In this document: piece after piece, positions 28,396 through 36,561 of the stretch
Position numbering within the stretch: the first letter of the stretch is position 1
Layout of the letters: each line of letters opens with the position of its first letter
DNA from: Rhodospirillaceae bacterium
GTDB lineage: Bacteria > Pseudomonadota > Alphaproteobacteria > Rhodospirillales > UBA2165
DNA length: 58,923 nt
Direction of reading: 5' to 3'
Assembly: GCA_018674495.1 (NCBI GenBank)
Contig: JABHAA010000105.1
Span: 1 to 58,923 of the forward strand
Translations under genes and position numbers: made by a program
The notes under the pieces: generated by a model
Database searches by the model: none
The model's input: the letters and a program-made list of their open reading frames with translations, nothing else
What the model was told of the DNA's origin: nothing

Positions 28396-29106
28396 ATGAC
28401 GACGGTAACCGACTGGCCCGATCTTCCCAGTGATCGGAACTATAACGATTGGGCGTCGCTCGAATGTTCGCGCCAGCTGCGCCCCAGGTTCCAAGCGGCG
28501 ATTGCCGAGATGATGGAGCATGTGCAGGACCGGGGTCTGATCCAGCCCGGTCTCGCTTACCAGACCATCGCCCTCGAAAACATCGATGGCGATGTGTTGC
28601 ATATGGCTGGTGGCACCAAATTGACCGAGGCGCCGATCGTCGCCGACAAGTTTCGGAAAGCCCAAAAACTGGTGCTGGCGGTGGCCACCATTGGTCCCGG
28701 GCTGGAAAACGAAGTGTCGGAATTTTTCAAGATCAAGAAAGCGGTCAACGCCTTGGCCCTGGAAGAGATCGCCGTCGCCGCCATGTTCGAATTGAACAAT
28801 CTGATCGGTGTGCATATAGCCGAGGTTGCCGGCGTCGAGGGCCTCAAGGTCTCCTCCCCGTTGTTTCCCGGTAATGATGGCTTCGCACTGTCGCAGCAGC
28901 GGGTTCTGTATGACTTGGCGGGCGGCGGCGACATCGGTTTGAGCGTATCCGGTCTGGGTATGCTGTCGCCGGTAAAATCCGCATCCATGGTGTTCGCCAT
29001 TGGCGGAAGCGCACCCACGTGGGACCGCAATTCCGATTGCAGCACCTGCAAGGCGCGCGAGTTGTGCCGCTTCCGTAACCGAGAGACCACGAGCATCGCC
29101 GCATGA
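28396..29106 (+). CDS. MetH activation-domain-like protein
   Basis: This 236-residue protein resembles the S-adenosylmethionine-binding reactivation domain of cobalamin-dependent methionine synthase. Matching elements are LALEEIAVAAMFELNN, SSPLFPGNDGFALSQQ and the LSVSGLGMLSPVKSASMVFAIG segment (the LTES..MSPxxSVSG pattern of MetH). The C-terminus adds a Cys cluster, CSTCKARELC, with spacing C-x2-C-x5-C, which could bind a metal or Fe-S cluster. It overlaps the next gene by ATGA. In this operon it probably helps to reset oxidised corrinoid, but that is inference. Confidence 0.8.
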   Translation: MTTVTDWPDLPSDRNYNDWASLECSRQLRPRFQAAIAEMMEHVQDRGLIQPGLAYQTIALENIDGDVLHMAGGTKLTEAPIVADKFRKAQKLVLAVATIGPGLENEVSEFFKIKKAVNALALEEIAVAAMFELNNLIGVHIAEVAGVEGLKVSSPLFPGNDGFALSQQRVLYDLAGGGDIGLSVSGLGMLSPVKSASMVFAIGGSAPTWDRNSDCSTCKARELCRFRNRETTSIAA

Positions 29107-30983
29107 ATATCGATACCAAAGCCGTATCCGAAGCCGAAGACGAATCCGGCTCCAATAGCGGTCTGTCTGTCCGCGTCACCGTCCTGCCGATGGATCAAGT
29201 TATCGAATTGTCGGCTGGCGACACCATATTGGATGTGGCCCGCCGGGAACGCATCCGCATTGCATCTTCGTGCGGCGGGCACGGCACCTGTATTACGTGC
29301 GCCATCCAGGTCACCGATGGCGAAATTCCGGAACCCCACGATGCCGACCGCCAGGTCTTTTCCGAGCGCCGCATAGAAGACGGCTGGCGCCGCGCCTGCC
29401 TGACCCGCCCGGTCGCCGATTGCACCATTTTGGTTCCGCCTCGCTCGACAGCGGCGGCGGTGCGCACCCAGGTCGACGGACAGGCCGGCGAGGTGGAATT
29501 TGCCCCCGGCATCGAGGTGCTGCATTTCGAATTGGAGGCGCCGACGCTGGAAGATTTCCGCGCCGATGATCTCCGCATTCAAGAGGCATTTCCCGGCAAG
29601 GCGGATCGCTTCGATGCCAGGCTTTTGGCCGGATTTGCTGAAGATGTGCGCCGCTGGAAGTGGCGCGGATGGCTGGCCAGCCGTGATGGCGAGATCGTCG
29701 CCGCCGGCCCCATTGATGCGCCGGTGCTTGGTCTGGCGGTGGATTTGGGAACCACCAACATGTCCGGCTTCCTGATCGATATGCAAAGCGGCGAGGTTTT
29801 GGCCACCGAGGGCTTGGAAAATCCGCAGACCATGTTCGGCGGTGATCTGATCACCTACGCCTCGCACATCCGGCGCAACCCGGAGATGGCGGATGAGCTT
29901 AGAAAGCTGGCGGTTGAAGGGGCCAACCGGCTGGCTGGCGATCTTTGCGATGCCATCGACGCGGCGCCCGAACAGATCGTCGAGGTTACCGTCGCCGGCA
30001 ATACCATGATGCATCATCTGTTGCTCGGATTGCCGGTCAAGCAGCTGGCGCTAAGCCCGTTCATATCGGCTTTGAGTGCCGCCGCCGATTTCAAGGCGCG
30101 CGATCTTGGCCTGATGATCGCGCCCGGCGCTTACGTTCATATGCTGGCCAATATCGCGGGTTTCGTCGGCGGCGATCACGTGGCGACGTTGCTGGCGTCC
30201 GAGATCGATGTAGAAAAGCCGGTGATCATCATGGACATCGGCACCAACACTGAAATTTCTCTGGTTCAGGCCGGCAATATCACGTCGGTCTCTTGCCCGT
30301 CCGGCCCGGCCTTCGAGGGCGGCAATATTTCCGCCGGCATGCGCGCCGCCGTGGGCGCCATCGAATTGGTCCGTATCAAGGGTGATGAATTAAGCCTGAA
30401 AGTCATCGGCGATGCGGCTCCGGTGGGGCTTTGCGGCTCCGGCGTGCTGGATGTGGTGGCGCAGCTTTATCTGGCCGGCGTTTGCGACAATCGCGGACGG
30501 TTGCGCGAAGAACATTCCCGGGTGCGGCTGATCAACGAAAAGCGCGCCTTCGTGCTGGCTGACGAGGAGGCCAGCGGTTCCGGGGCGGCGATTGTCTTCA
30601 CCCAGGACGATATCCGCAATCTGCAACTGGCGAAGGCGGCGATCCGAGCGGCAACCGACATATTGCTGGATGAGTGCGGTTATACCGAGGCCGATCTCGG
30701 CAAGGTGGTTATCGCCGGTGCCTTTGGCAACTACATCGATGTGGCCAGCGCCCTGGCCATCGGCATGTTGCCCGATTTGCCATTCAACCGCTTCGCCCAG
30801 GTTGGCAACGCCGCCGGTGACGGCGCCCGCTTTACCCTGCAATCCAAGGCCCAGCGCCAATTGGCCGTCGATATCGCCGCCCGTGCACAATATTTCGAGC
30901 TGGCCAGCGCGCCGACATTTATGAAGGTGTTCGGCAAGCGCATGAATTTTACCGAAACAACCAACATCAAAAACAAGGACTGA
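29103..30983 (+). CDS. Reductive activator of corrinoid enzymes (2Fe-2S + ASKHA, DUF4445)
   Basis: This 626-residue RACE-type protein reduces inactive Co(II) corrinoid to Co(I) using ATP. The N-terminal ferredoxin domain has C-x5-C-x2-C (SSCGGHGTCITC) and a fourth Cys in RRACLTRP. A linker domain follows, then an ASKHA ATPase with LAVDLGTTNMSGF near residue 213, NTMMHHLLLG, IMDIGTNTEISL and LCGSGVLDVVAQ. It overlaps the preceding gene by four bases and belongs to the corrinoid operon. Family members include RamA-like and veratrol/chloromethane-system activators. Confidence 0.92.
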   Translation: MNIDTKAVSEAEDESGSNSGLSVRVTVLPMDQVIELSAGDTILDVARRERIRIASSCGGHGTCITCAIQVTDGEIPEPHDADRQVFSERRIEDGWRRACLTRPVADCTILVPPRSTAAAVRTQVDGQAGEVEFAPGIEVLHFELEAPTLEDFRADDLRIQEAFPGKADRFDARLLAGFAEDVRRWKWRGWLASRDGEIVAAGPIDAPVLGLAVDLGTTNMSGFLIDMQSGEVLATEGLENPQTMFGGDLITYASHIRRNPEMADELRKLAVEGANRLAGDLCDAIDAAPEQIVEVTVAGNTMMHHLLLGLPVKQLALSPFISALSAAADFKARDLGLMIAPGAYVHMLANIAGFVGGDHVATLLASEIDVEKPVIIMDIGTNTEISLVQAGNITSVSCPSGPAFEGGNISAGMRAAVGAIELVRIKGDELSLKVIGDAAPVGLCGSGVLDVVAQLYLAGVCDNRGRLREEHSRVRLINEKRAFVLADEEASGSGAAIVFTQDDIRNLQLAKAAIRAATDILLDECGYTEADLGKVVIAGAFGNYIDVASALAIGMLPDLPFNRFAQVGNAAGDGARFTLQSKAQRQLAVDIAARAQYFELASAPTFMKVFGKRMNFTETTNIKNKD

Positions 30984-30988
30984 TTTCA

Positions 30989-31873
30989 ATGGCCATACCA
31001 GGTGTTGTGCTGATTGGAGACCGCATCAATCCCGGTTTCAAAAGCACCCGTGAAATGATCGAGACCGACGACTATGAGGCGCTGCAAGGGCTCGCATTGC
31101 GCCAGCAAGATGCCGGCGCTGCGTATCTGGATTTTACCATCGGGCCCCGAGCCAGGGACGACAAAGAATTTCTCACCAAGTCGATCCAGGCGGTGCAGGA
31201 GGCGGTCGATATTCCGCTTTGCTTTGACGATCCCGCTTTCGCTATCCAGGAGCATTGTCTGAATGCTTACGATGCGGACAAGGCGGGCGGCGAAAAGGCG
31301 ATGATCAATTCGATCTCGGAAACCCGCTGGGAACTGCTCGACCTGCTCAAAATCTGCCCGCTTAAATTCATCATGATGTCGTCGGAGCGGGTCGAAGATG
31401 GCGTCGGCATGCAGAACAAATCGGTGCCCGATATGGTCGACACCGTGAAACGCATGACCAAGAAAATCCTTGCCAGCGGCTATGATATCGAAATCGACGA
31501 TCTGATCGTCGATGTGGCCATCGGCACGCTGGCTTCCGATACCGAGGGGCTGACCCGCAATTCCCTGGATACCATCAAGACTATCGGCTCGGCGCCAGAG
31601 CTAAAGGGCATCCATATGTCGGCGGGGATGACCAATCTTTCGACCCAGCTGCCGGTCATGAAAATCGACGATCAGCCGTTGAAATTGTCCCTTGAAAACG
31701 CGTTCCTTACCTTGGCCGTACCCGCCGGGTTCGACATGATGCTGACCACGCCGTGGAAGGATTACCACCTCCTGGACGACGACAACCGGGTGTTCCAGGC
31801 GTTCCAGGAAATCATCGCCTTGGATGGGCTCGACGCTCTTAGGCGTTTGCGCAAACTCTATAAGTCTCAATAG
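30989..31873 (+). CDS. Pterin-binding (DHPS-like) methyltransferase, AcsE/CmuB type
   Basis: This 294-residue TIM-barrel protein resembles methyltetrahydrofolate:corrinoid methyltransferases. It opens with VLIGDRINPGFKST, the counterpart of the GERIN motif, and carries the pterin-site elements LDFTIGP, INSISETRW and DLIVDVAIGTLASD. It would pass the methyl group from the corrinoid to tetrahydrofolate, or in the opposite direction. Homologues in chloromethane use (CmuB) and glycine betaine demethylation (MtgA) run towards tetrahydrofolate. It lies five bases after the activator gene and is followed by a hairpin terminator. Confidence 0.88.
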   Translation: MAIPGVVLIGDRINPGFKSTREMIETDDYEALQGLALRQQDAGAAYLDFTIGPRARDDKEFLTKSIQAVQEAVDIPLCFDDPAFAIQEHCLNAYDADKAGGEKAMINSISETRWELLDLLKICPLKFIMMSSERVEDGVGMQNKSVPDMVDTVKRMTKKILASGYDIEIDDLIVDVAIGTLASDTEGLTRNSLDTIKTIGSAPELKGIHMSAGMTNLSTQLPVMKIDDQPLKLSLENAFLTLAVPAGFDMMLTTPWKDYHLLDDDNRVFQAFQEIIALDGLDALRRLRKLYKSQ

Positions 31874-31911
31874 CCATGCCGGCTGGGATTGTCGGTGCCG
31901 GCGGCTATTTT
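31871..31911 (+). terminator. Hairpin terminator after the methyltransferase operon
   Basis: TAGCC and GCCGGC (31871-31883, with a two-base bulge) pair with GCCGGC and GGCTA near 31897-31907, and TTTT follows. The stem starts on the stop codon itself. It may reduce read-through into the second UroD gene. Confidence 0.55.
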
Positions 31912-32024
31912 GATAGCGCCCAACATCATCAGAAAAATATGCTTGAGGCGTCAAATTGTTTAAGTCCCTATGGAAATTGATGATATAGTCAACGACAGGT
32001 AGCGTCTGTGAACAGGAGGGGGAT

Positions 32025-33299
32025 ATGATGGATCAGACAGTACTCGATCGGACCGACATGGATCCGAAGGCGGCATACGATGCCCGCGTTCAACGCATGC
32101 GCGACGTGATCGCACTCAAGGAACCAGACCACGTTCCCGTGTATCTGTCGTGGCGCTTCTGGCAGGCGCGCCATCATGGCATGACCTGCGAAGAGGCTAT
32201 GTATGATGCGGATGGATTGAGCGCCGCAACCAAGGCGCAGATCCTCGAATTTGAGCCCGATTGCTACCAGCTTCCCCATAATCAGGTGGTGCTCGGCGCG
32301 CCGCTGGAAACCCTCGGCATTAAGGCGTTGAAATGGCCTGGCCACGGCGTCCCCAACGATGTGTCCTATCAGTATCTGGACATGGAATTCATGCCGGCCA
32401 GCGAATATGACGAGTACCTTTCCGATCCTACCGGTTTTACGTTGCGCAAATATCTGCCGCGCATCGCCGACGCTCTAGAGCCCTTGGACGTATTGCCTGA
32501 TTTCCCCGCCTTTTATCACACGCGGGTCCTCAATCTGGCCCGCTCGTTCGCCGATCCGGGTGTCATCAAGGCCTTGCAGGCGCTGGCCAAGGCCGGCGAG
32601 CAGATGGCCGAAATTGGCGGCAAGGCGCGCGATTTTGCTGCGGAAATGGCGGCCCTCGGCTATCCGTTGTTCAATGTTGCCGGCGCCTCCGCGCCGTTCG
32701 ATCAGGTCGCCGATTATATGCGCGGCTCCAAGGGCGCCATGCTCGACATGTTCCGCCACAAAGACAAATTGCTGGCAGCCATGGAACAGGCGAAGAAATA
32801 CATCATCGCCTCGGCCGTCGCCGCCAAGGGCGACAAGGAAGACGCCCATGTCTTCATGCCGCTGCATTGGGGCCTCGACGGTTTCATGTCGGAAGAGCAA
32901 TTCAAAACCTTCTATTGGCCGCAGCTCAAAGACGTCATGATGGCGCTTATAGAAGCCGATATGACGCCCTATATTTTCTGGGAAGGGAATTGCAATTCGC
33001 GCCTGGAAATCATCGGCGACATGCCGGCGGGCAAATGTATTTACAAGTTCGAATCCACCGACATGAAGCTGGCCAAGGATGTTTTGGGCGACACCATCTG
33101 CATCCAGGGCAACATCCCGGCATCGTTGCTGATCACCGGAACGCCCGACGACATGGACGCCTACTGCAAGAATTTGTTTGAGGGCTGCAAGCCCGGCGGT
33201 GGCTTTATTCTGGACGGCGCCTGCGGCATCCCGGACGAGTCCAAATACGAATGCGTCGTCGCCATGGTCGAAGCCTGCCGCAAATACGGGCAGTATTGA
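32025..33299 (+). CDS. UroD/MtaA-family corrinoid methyltransferase, paralogue 2
   Basis: This 424-residue protein is a close paralogue of the one at 27144 and has the same TIM-barrel fold. Like it, the first metal site reads WEGNCNSRLE rather than HxC, but the late Cys is kept (GACGIPDES), so the two may differ in metal binding and role. A two-enzyme logic, one for the substrate and one for the acceptor, is possible. AGGAGGGGG precedes the start; ATG 32028 is an alternative. It is separated from the upstream operon by a terminator and 150 bases, so it may have its own promoter, and it ends at a strong terminator. Confidence 0.85.
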   Translation: MMDQTVLDRTDMDPKAAYDARVQRMRDVIALKEPDHVPVYLSWRFWQARHHGMTCEEAMYDADGLSAATKAQILEFEPDCYQLPHNQVVLGAPLETLGIKALKWPGHGVPNDVSYQYLDMEFMPASEYDEYLSDPTGFTLRKYLPRIADALEPLDVLPDFPAFYHTRVLNLARSFADPGVIKALQALAKAGEQMAEIGGKARDFAAEMAALGYPLFNVAGASAPFDQVADYMRGSKGAMLDMFRHKDKLLAAMEQAKKYIIASAVAAKGDKEDAHVFMPLHWGLDGFMSEEQFKTFYWPQLKDVMMALIEADMTPYIFWEGNCNSRLEIIGDMPAGKCIYKFESTDMKLAKDVLGDTICIQGNIPASLLITGTPDDMDAYCKNLFEGCKPGGGFILDGACGIPDESKYECVVAMVEACRKYGQY

Positions 33300-33323
33300 T
33301 TCCTTGTATATTTAGTATCGCGC

Positions 33324-33351
33324 GGGGAGGCCGAGGCCTCCCCGTTATTTA
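33324..33351 (+). terminator. Rho-independent terminator
   Basis: An 8-bp perfect GC stem, GGGGAGGC (33324-33331) with GCCTCCCC (33336-33343), has a CGAG tetraloop and is followed by GTTATTTA. It closes the corrinoid methyltransferase region and faces the convergent hicB gene. Confidence 0.85.
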
Positions 33352-33356
33352 TTGCC

Positions 33357-33785
33357 CTACCTCGCCGCGTCTTGCCCCGCGTCGATCTCCAATTCCCTTA
33401 ACGCGGCCTCTTTTAAGAATCCGGACCGGGTGGTGTTTCTAAGGTTGGCCTCGGCGTCAATCAACTTCACCAGGCTTTCGGGTAAGGTCACATTGCACCT
33501 GACGGCCTTCTCCGCTGCCTCTGGAATGTCCACCATGATTACGGTGGCGGCATCCGAATAGGGGTCCTCTTCGAGAGTCTTCAATGCGTCGTTTAAGCTG
33601 GATGGTTCCGGAATGTCTTCCTTAACCTTGATCATGCTCTGCATGTGAAATACCAACCCCTTGATGGCATTCCAGACGACTTCGTCCATGGTCTTGGCGG
33701 AGGTTGCAAATCCAGGAAAATCCGGGGCGGTCACGGCGTAGCCGTGCCCGTCTTCCTGCCATAGATAGACTGCGTAAATGGTCAT
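33357..33785 (-). CDS. hicB: HicB-family antitoxin with ribbon-helix-helix domain
   Basis: This 142-residue protein has an N-terminal HicB fold (about residues 1-50, YAVTAPDFPGFATSAKTMDEV, with the acidic/aromatic HicB pattern). A C-terminal ribbon-helix-helix DNA-binding domain covers about 95-135 (RCNVTLPESLVKLIDAEAN). The latter would bind the operator upstream of hicA and repress the operon. The start is one base beyond the hicA stop. The middle linker (about 55-90) is acidic and probably flexible. Confidence 0.8.
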   Translation of the reverse strand: MTIYAVYLWQEDGHGYAVTAPDFPGFATSAKTMDEVVWNAIKGLVFHMQSMIKVKEDIPEPSSLNDALKTLEEDPYSDAATVIMVDIPEAAEKAVRCNVTLPESLVKLIDAEANLRNTTRSGFLKEAALRELEIDAGQDAAR

Positions 33786-33786
33786 C

Positions 33787-33978
33787 TCAAAACCTCGGTA
33801 AAGTCAGGCCGGTTATACGCTCGATCATGCGAAGGACAGCGGGCGGTGCGTCACCATTGATGGGCAACGAAATGGAGCCGGCGCGGTCTGTGTGATTGTA
33901 TGAAATCCTTACCTCATCGCGATTGCTTTCGGTCCAACCCGCCTGTGTTAATAGCGAACGGATATCCGAATAATTCAT
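33787..33978 (-). CDS. hicA: HicA-like toxin partner, divergent
   Basis: This 63-residue protein has the size and pattern of HicA, a dsRBD-fold mRNA interferase: a first helix (YSDIRSLLTQAGW), a beta hairpin, and a final helix (VLRMIERITGL). The usual GSHxx catalytic His motif is absent; the corresponding segment reads NRDEVRISYNH, so either a different His acts or the protein is not a nuclease. The ATG at 33978 was chosen because the predicted transcript begins near 33981, which leaves an almost leaderless mRNA. An ATG at 33987 is in frame but upstream of that point. It is coupled to hicB. Confidence 0.6.
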   Translation of the reverse strand: MNYSDIRSLLTQAGWTESNRDEVRISYNHTDRAGSISLPINGDAPPAVLRMIERITGLTLPRF

Positions 33979-33979
33979 G

Positions 33980-34038
33980 ATGCGCATTTAATACGCATTG
34001 TATGGTATTTGTCAATATAATGCGTATTAAATGCGCAT
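33980..34038 (-). promoter_or_regulatory. hicAB promoter flanked by a perfect 19-bp inverted repeat operator
   Basis: The arm ATGCGCATTTAATACGCAT at 33980-33998 is the exact reverse complement of 34020-34038. Each arm is itself a partial palindrome (ATGCG...CGCAT). On the minus strand a TTGACA box (34015-34010) lies between the arms, and a TATTAA -10 (33993-33988) lies within the proximal arm, 16 bases apart. A repressor on both arms would block the promoter, which fits autoregulation by HicB. Confidence 0.75.
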
Positions 34039-34049
34039 GAAAATGAACT

Positions 34050-35384
34050 CTAGCCCGGATTTTTCTCCACGTCCCACTCCACCAGCAACTTTTGTACGCC
34101 CCGGAAGGTCAGCGTTGGGATATACTCCCAATCCTGGTCGGGGCTGAGTTGCATGTGGGGTAGGCGGCGTGTCAGTTCTTCCAAGATAATCTTCATTTCC
34201 AGGCGGGCCAGGGGCGCGCCCATGCAGAAGTGGGCGCCGTGGCCGAAGGCGAGGTTGCGCTTGGCGTTGCGCCGTTCGTGATCGAACTTGGCGCCGCCCG
34301 GGAACATGGCGTCGTCGTGGCTGCCGGAACCCAGCATGAGAAGGATTTTCTGGCCCGCCATGATTTGGTGGCCGGCGATCTCGGTATCGCGGGTGGCGAT
34401 ACGCCGCCAGGCGAAAATGGAAGAATCGATGCGCAAAATTTCCTCGACCGCGTTGGCCATTTTATCCGGGTTGGCACAGATCGCCTCCCATTCGCCCCGG
34501 TCTTCCAAGAGCGCCTTGATACCGTTGGCGGACGCTTGCGTGGTGGTCTCGTGGCCGGCGAACTGCATCAGAAACGCCACATTATAGAGATAGTTGATGG
34601 TGAATTTCGACGGATCGTCCCGGTAAATGCGCACCATGTCGCCCATGTAATTGTCGCCGGGATTTTCCAGCGCCGCATCGACCAGGCGCTTGGTGAAATC
34701 CCAATGCTCGCCCATGCCCGCCATCATTTCGACCTGTTCTTCGTCGCTCGGCCGGCCCCAGTTTACCAGCGCCCGTTTGGAGCCCAGTATCTTGACCTTA
34801 ACGGCGTCCTCATCAGACGCGCCAAGGAAGATAAATATGGCCAGCGCCGGCACTTCATACAGCATCTGCTTGACCAAATCGGCCTCGCCGTCATCGATGA
34901 AGCGGTCGATATAGCGGGTAACGATGGCGCGGATGCGGGGCTCGATCTCACGCAAGCGCTTCGGCGTGAAGGCATCGCCGAAGATGCGCCGGTGGTCCCG
35001 GTGGGTCGCCGGATCTTCGTCCACCAACGATGGCTCGGTGGTGATTTCCAGCTTGTCGCGTAACGTAGCCGCGGCCGGGCAGAGCGGCGTCACTGGATGG
35101 CGGGCGAGGGCGGCGGAATAGGTCTCCGGATCCTGGAAAATGGCGACAATATCGTCATAATTCATGACCACCCAGGCATCCATTTCGGCTGAAAAAAACA
35201 CCGGCTCCTCGGCGCGGGCGCGGCGGAAAAAGGCGTAAGGATCGGCAAGGTATTCTTCCGAGAACGGCATGAATTCCGCACCCATCCCGCTCACCGGACA
35301 TTCGCTTGTGGATGCCTTTTGGTAGGCTTCATATTCCCCCGGCACCGATTGAAACATGCCAAGACCGTCTGCCGTATCGGACAT
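34050..35384 (-). CDS. Cytochrome P450
   Basis: This 444-residue soluble bacterial P450 uses O2 and electrons from separate redox partners to hydroxylate a substrate. The I-helix oxygen-binding motif AGHETTTQ, the ExxR motif (EEILR) and the haem-thiolate signature FGHGAHFCMGAPLAR are intact. No ferredoxin gene is nearby. The ATG at 35384 lies six bases after GGGAGAG; TTG at 35387 is an alternative. It is the last gene of a four-gene minus-strand operon with a flavin monooxygenase and two acyl-CoA dehydrogenases. P450, paired acyl-CoA dehydrogenases and Ltp2/DUF35 proteins also occur together in the actinobacterial igr (sterol side-chain) operon. Confidence 0.93.
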   Translation of the reverse strand: MSDTADGLGMFQSVPGEYEAYQKASTSECPVSGMGAEFMPFSEEYLADPYAFFRRARAEEPVFFSAEMDAWVVMNYDDIVAIFQDPETYSAALARHPVTPLCPAAATLRDKLEITTEPSLVDEDPATHRDHRRIFGDAFTPKRLREIEPRIRAIVTRYIDRFIDDGEADLVKQMLYEVPALAIFIFLGASDEDAVKVKILGSKRALVNWGRPSDEEQVEMMAGMGEHWDFTKRLVDAALENPGDNYMGDMVRIYRDDPSKFTINYLYNVAFLMQFAGHETTTQASANGIKALLEDRGEWEAICANPDKMANAVEEILRIDSSIFAWRRIATRDTEIAGHQIMAGQKILLMLGSGSHDDAMFPGGAKFDHERRNAKRNLAFGHGAHFCMGAPLARLEMKIILEELTRRLPHMQLSPDQDWEYIPTLTFRGVQKLLVEWDVEKNPG

Positions 35385-35412
35385 CAAATTCTCTCCCGTT
35401 GGCTGGGGCGCT

Positions 35413-36543
35413 TTAGCGCAGCCCGGCCTGCTTGATCAGCGGCAACACCTCGTCTTGAAACTGCAAAATGCCCTCTTCGTATTGGGGCCAGGTGAGCAAA
35501 ATACCGGCAAACCCGATATCGTTCAGGTTCGTCAAAATATCAACCACCTGTTCCTTGGTGCCGACGATGGGAAAGCCGCCCCAGCCGGCCATGAAATGGG
35601 CCTTCATGTAGCGCATTTCGTCCTCGGTGAAGGTTTCCGCGTTGAGACCCATGGTCTCCACCAGATTGGTCACCGCTTCCCAATCGCCCATTTCGTGGGT
35701 GTAGTGATGGACGAAATCGCGTGCTTCCTGCTCCGTCTCGCGCACCACAACATAGGCGTTGGTCCAGACATCGATTTCATTGTCATATTCATCGCGGGCG
35801 AGATCGCGGTAACTGGCGACCATCTCTTTTAGTACGTCATACTCCCCCGATTTCGGCGCACAAAAGGCCACGTCGGAATATTTGGCGGCAAAATGGCGGC
35901 CCCGGTCCGAGCCGCCCGCATTCATCACCATGGGCCTCGGCGTCTGGATCGGTTTCGGCTCAAGGTAGCCTTTTTTGATCTGGTAGAATTTGCCGTCGAA
36001 ATCGAACTCCTCGTCCTCGGTCCACAGACGATCGATGATTTCCAGCCACTCGACGGCGGCATCGTAGCGATCTTCGTGTTCCAACATTTTGCCGCCGAAC
36101 ATTTCAATCTCGTCCCGGTGCCAACCGGTGACGATGTTGAGCACGAAGCGCCCACCGGTGATGTGATCGATGGCGGCCGCCTGCTTGGCCGCCATGATGG
36201 GATGCACCGTGGGTACGTGCGAGGTCGCAAATATGGCCGGGTTTTTGGTTGAGGCGCCGATGCCGGCGGCCCAGGAAAAACACTCGAATCCAGGGCCGTT
36301 AAAATTGGTGATGCCGCCGAAGCCGCGCCATCGCCCCACCGGAACCAGGGCTTCGAATTCCATCGCGTCGGCGATCTGGGCCAGCTTCAGGGTGCTCGGC
36401 CAGTCGGCCTTCAAGGTGCCCTCAATGGTGGTCACCGCCGCGCCGCCTTCCAAATTGGTCGAGAAGGTGCCGAGCTTCAGTTTGTTGCTGCCGAACAGCG
36501 GGTTGCTATCCTGGCGGTCCCGTTGATGATCGCGCCTTGCCAT
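35413..36543 (-). CDS. LLM-class flavin-dependent monooxygenase (RutA/SfnG-like)
   Basis: This 376-residue bacterial-luciferase-like FMN enzyme has the TIM-barrel markers of the RutA/NtaA/SfnG group: VGRWRGFGG, AIDHITGGRFVLNIVTGW and NAGGSDRGRHFAAKYSD, and a terminal ILLTWPQYEEGI. RutA opens the pyrimidine ring to ureidoacrylate peracid, while SfnG cleaves dimethyl sulfone, so the substrate is open. A flavin reductase would be needed and none is seen nearby. GGGAGGGAAG precedes the ATG. The presence of a RutB-like amidohydrolase in the facing operon makes an amide or ureide substrate plausible. Confidence 0.85.
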   Translation of the reverse strand: MARRDHQRDRQDSNPLFGSNKLKLGTFSTNLEGGAAVTTIEGTLKADWPSTLKLAQIADAMEFEALVPVGRWRGFGGITNFNGPGFECFSWAAGIGASTKNPAIFATSHVPTVHPIMAAKQAAAIDHITGGRFVLNIVTGWHRDEIEMFGGKMLEHEDRYDAAVEWLEIIDRLWTEDEEFDFDGKFYQIKKGYLEPKPIQTPRPMVMNAGGSDRGRHFAAKYSDVAFCAPKSGEYDVLKEMVASYRDLARDEYDNEIDVWTNAYVVVRETEQEARDFVHHYTHEMGDWEAVTNLVETMGLNAETFTEDEMRYMKAHFMAGWGGFPIVGTKEQVVDILTNLNDIGFAGILLTWPQYEEGILQFQDEVLPLIKQAGLR

Positions 36544-36561
36544 TATGTCTTCCCTCCCTGT

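Noticed and set aside
28557..30017. 486-codon minus-strand frame opposite the corrinoid activator
   Set aside because: Overlaps two well-supported genes on the other strand, and the translation shows no family signature.
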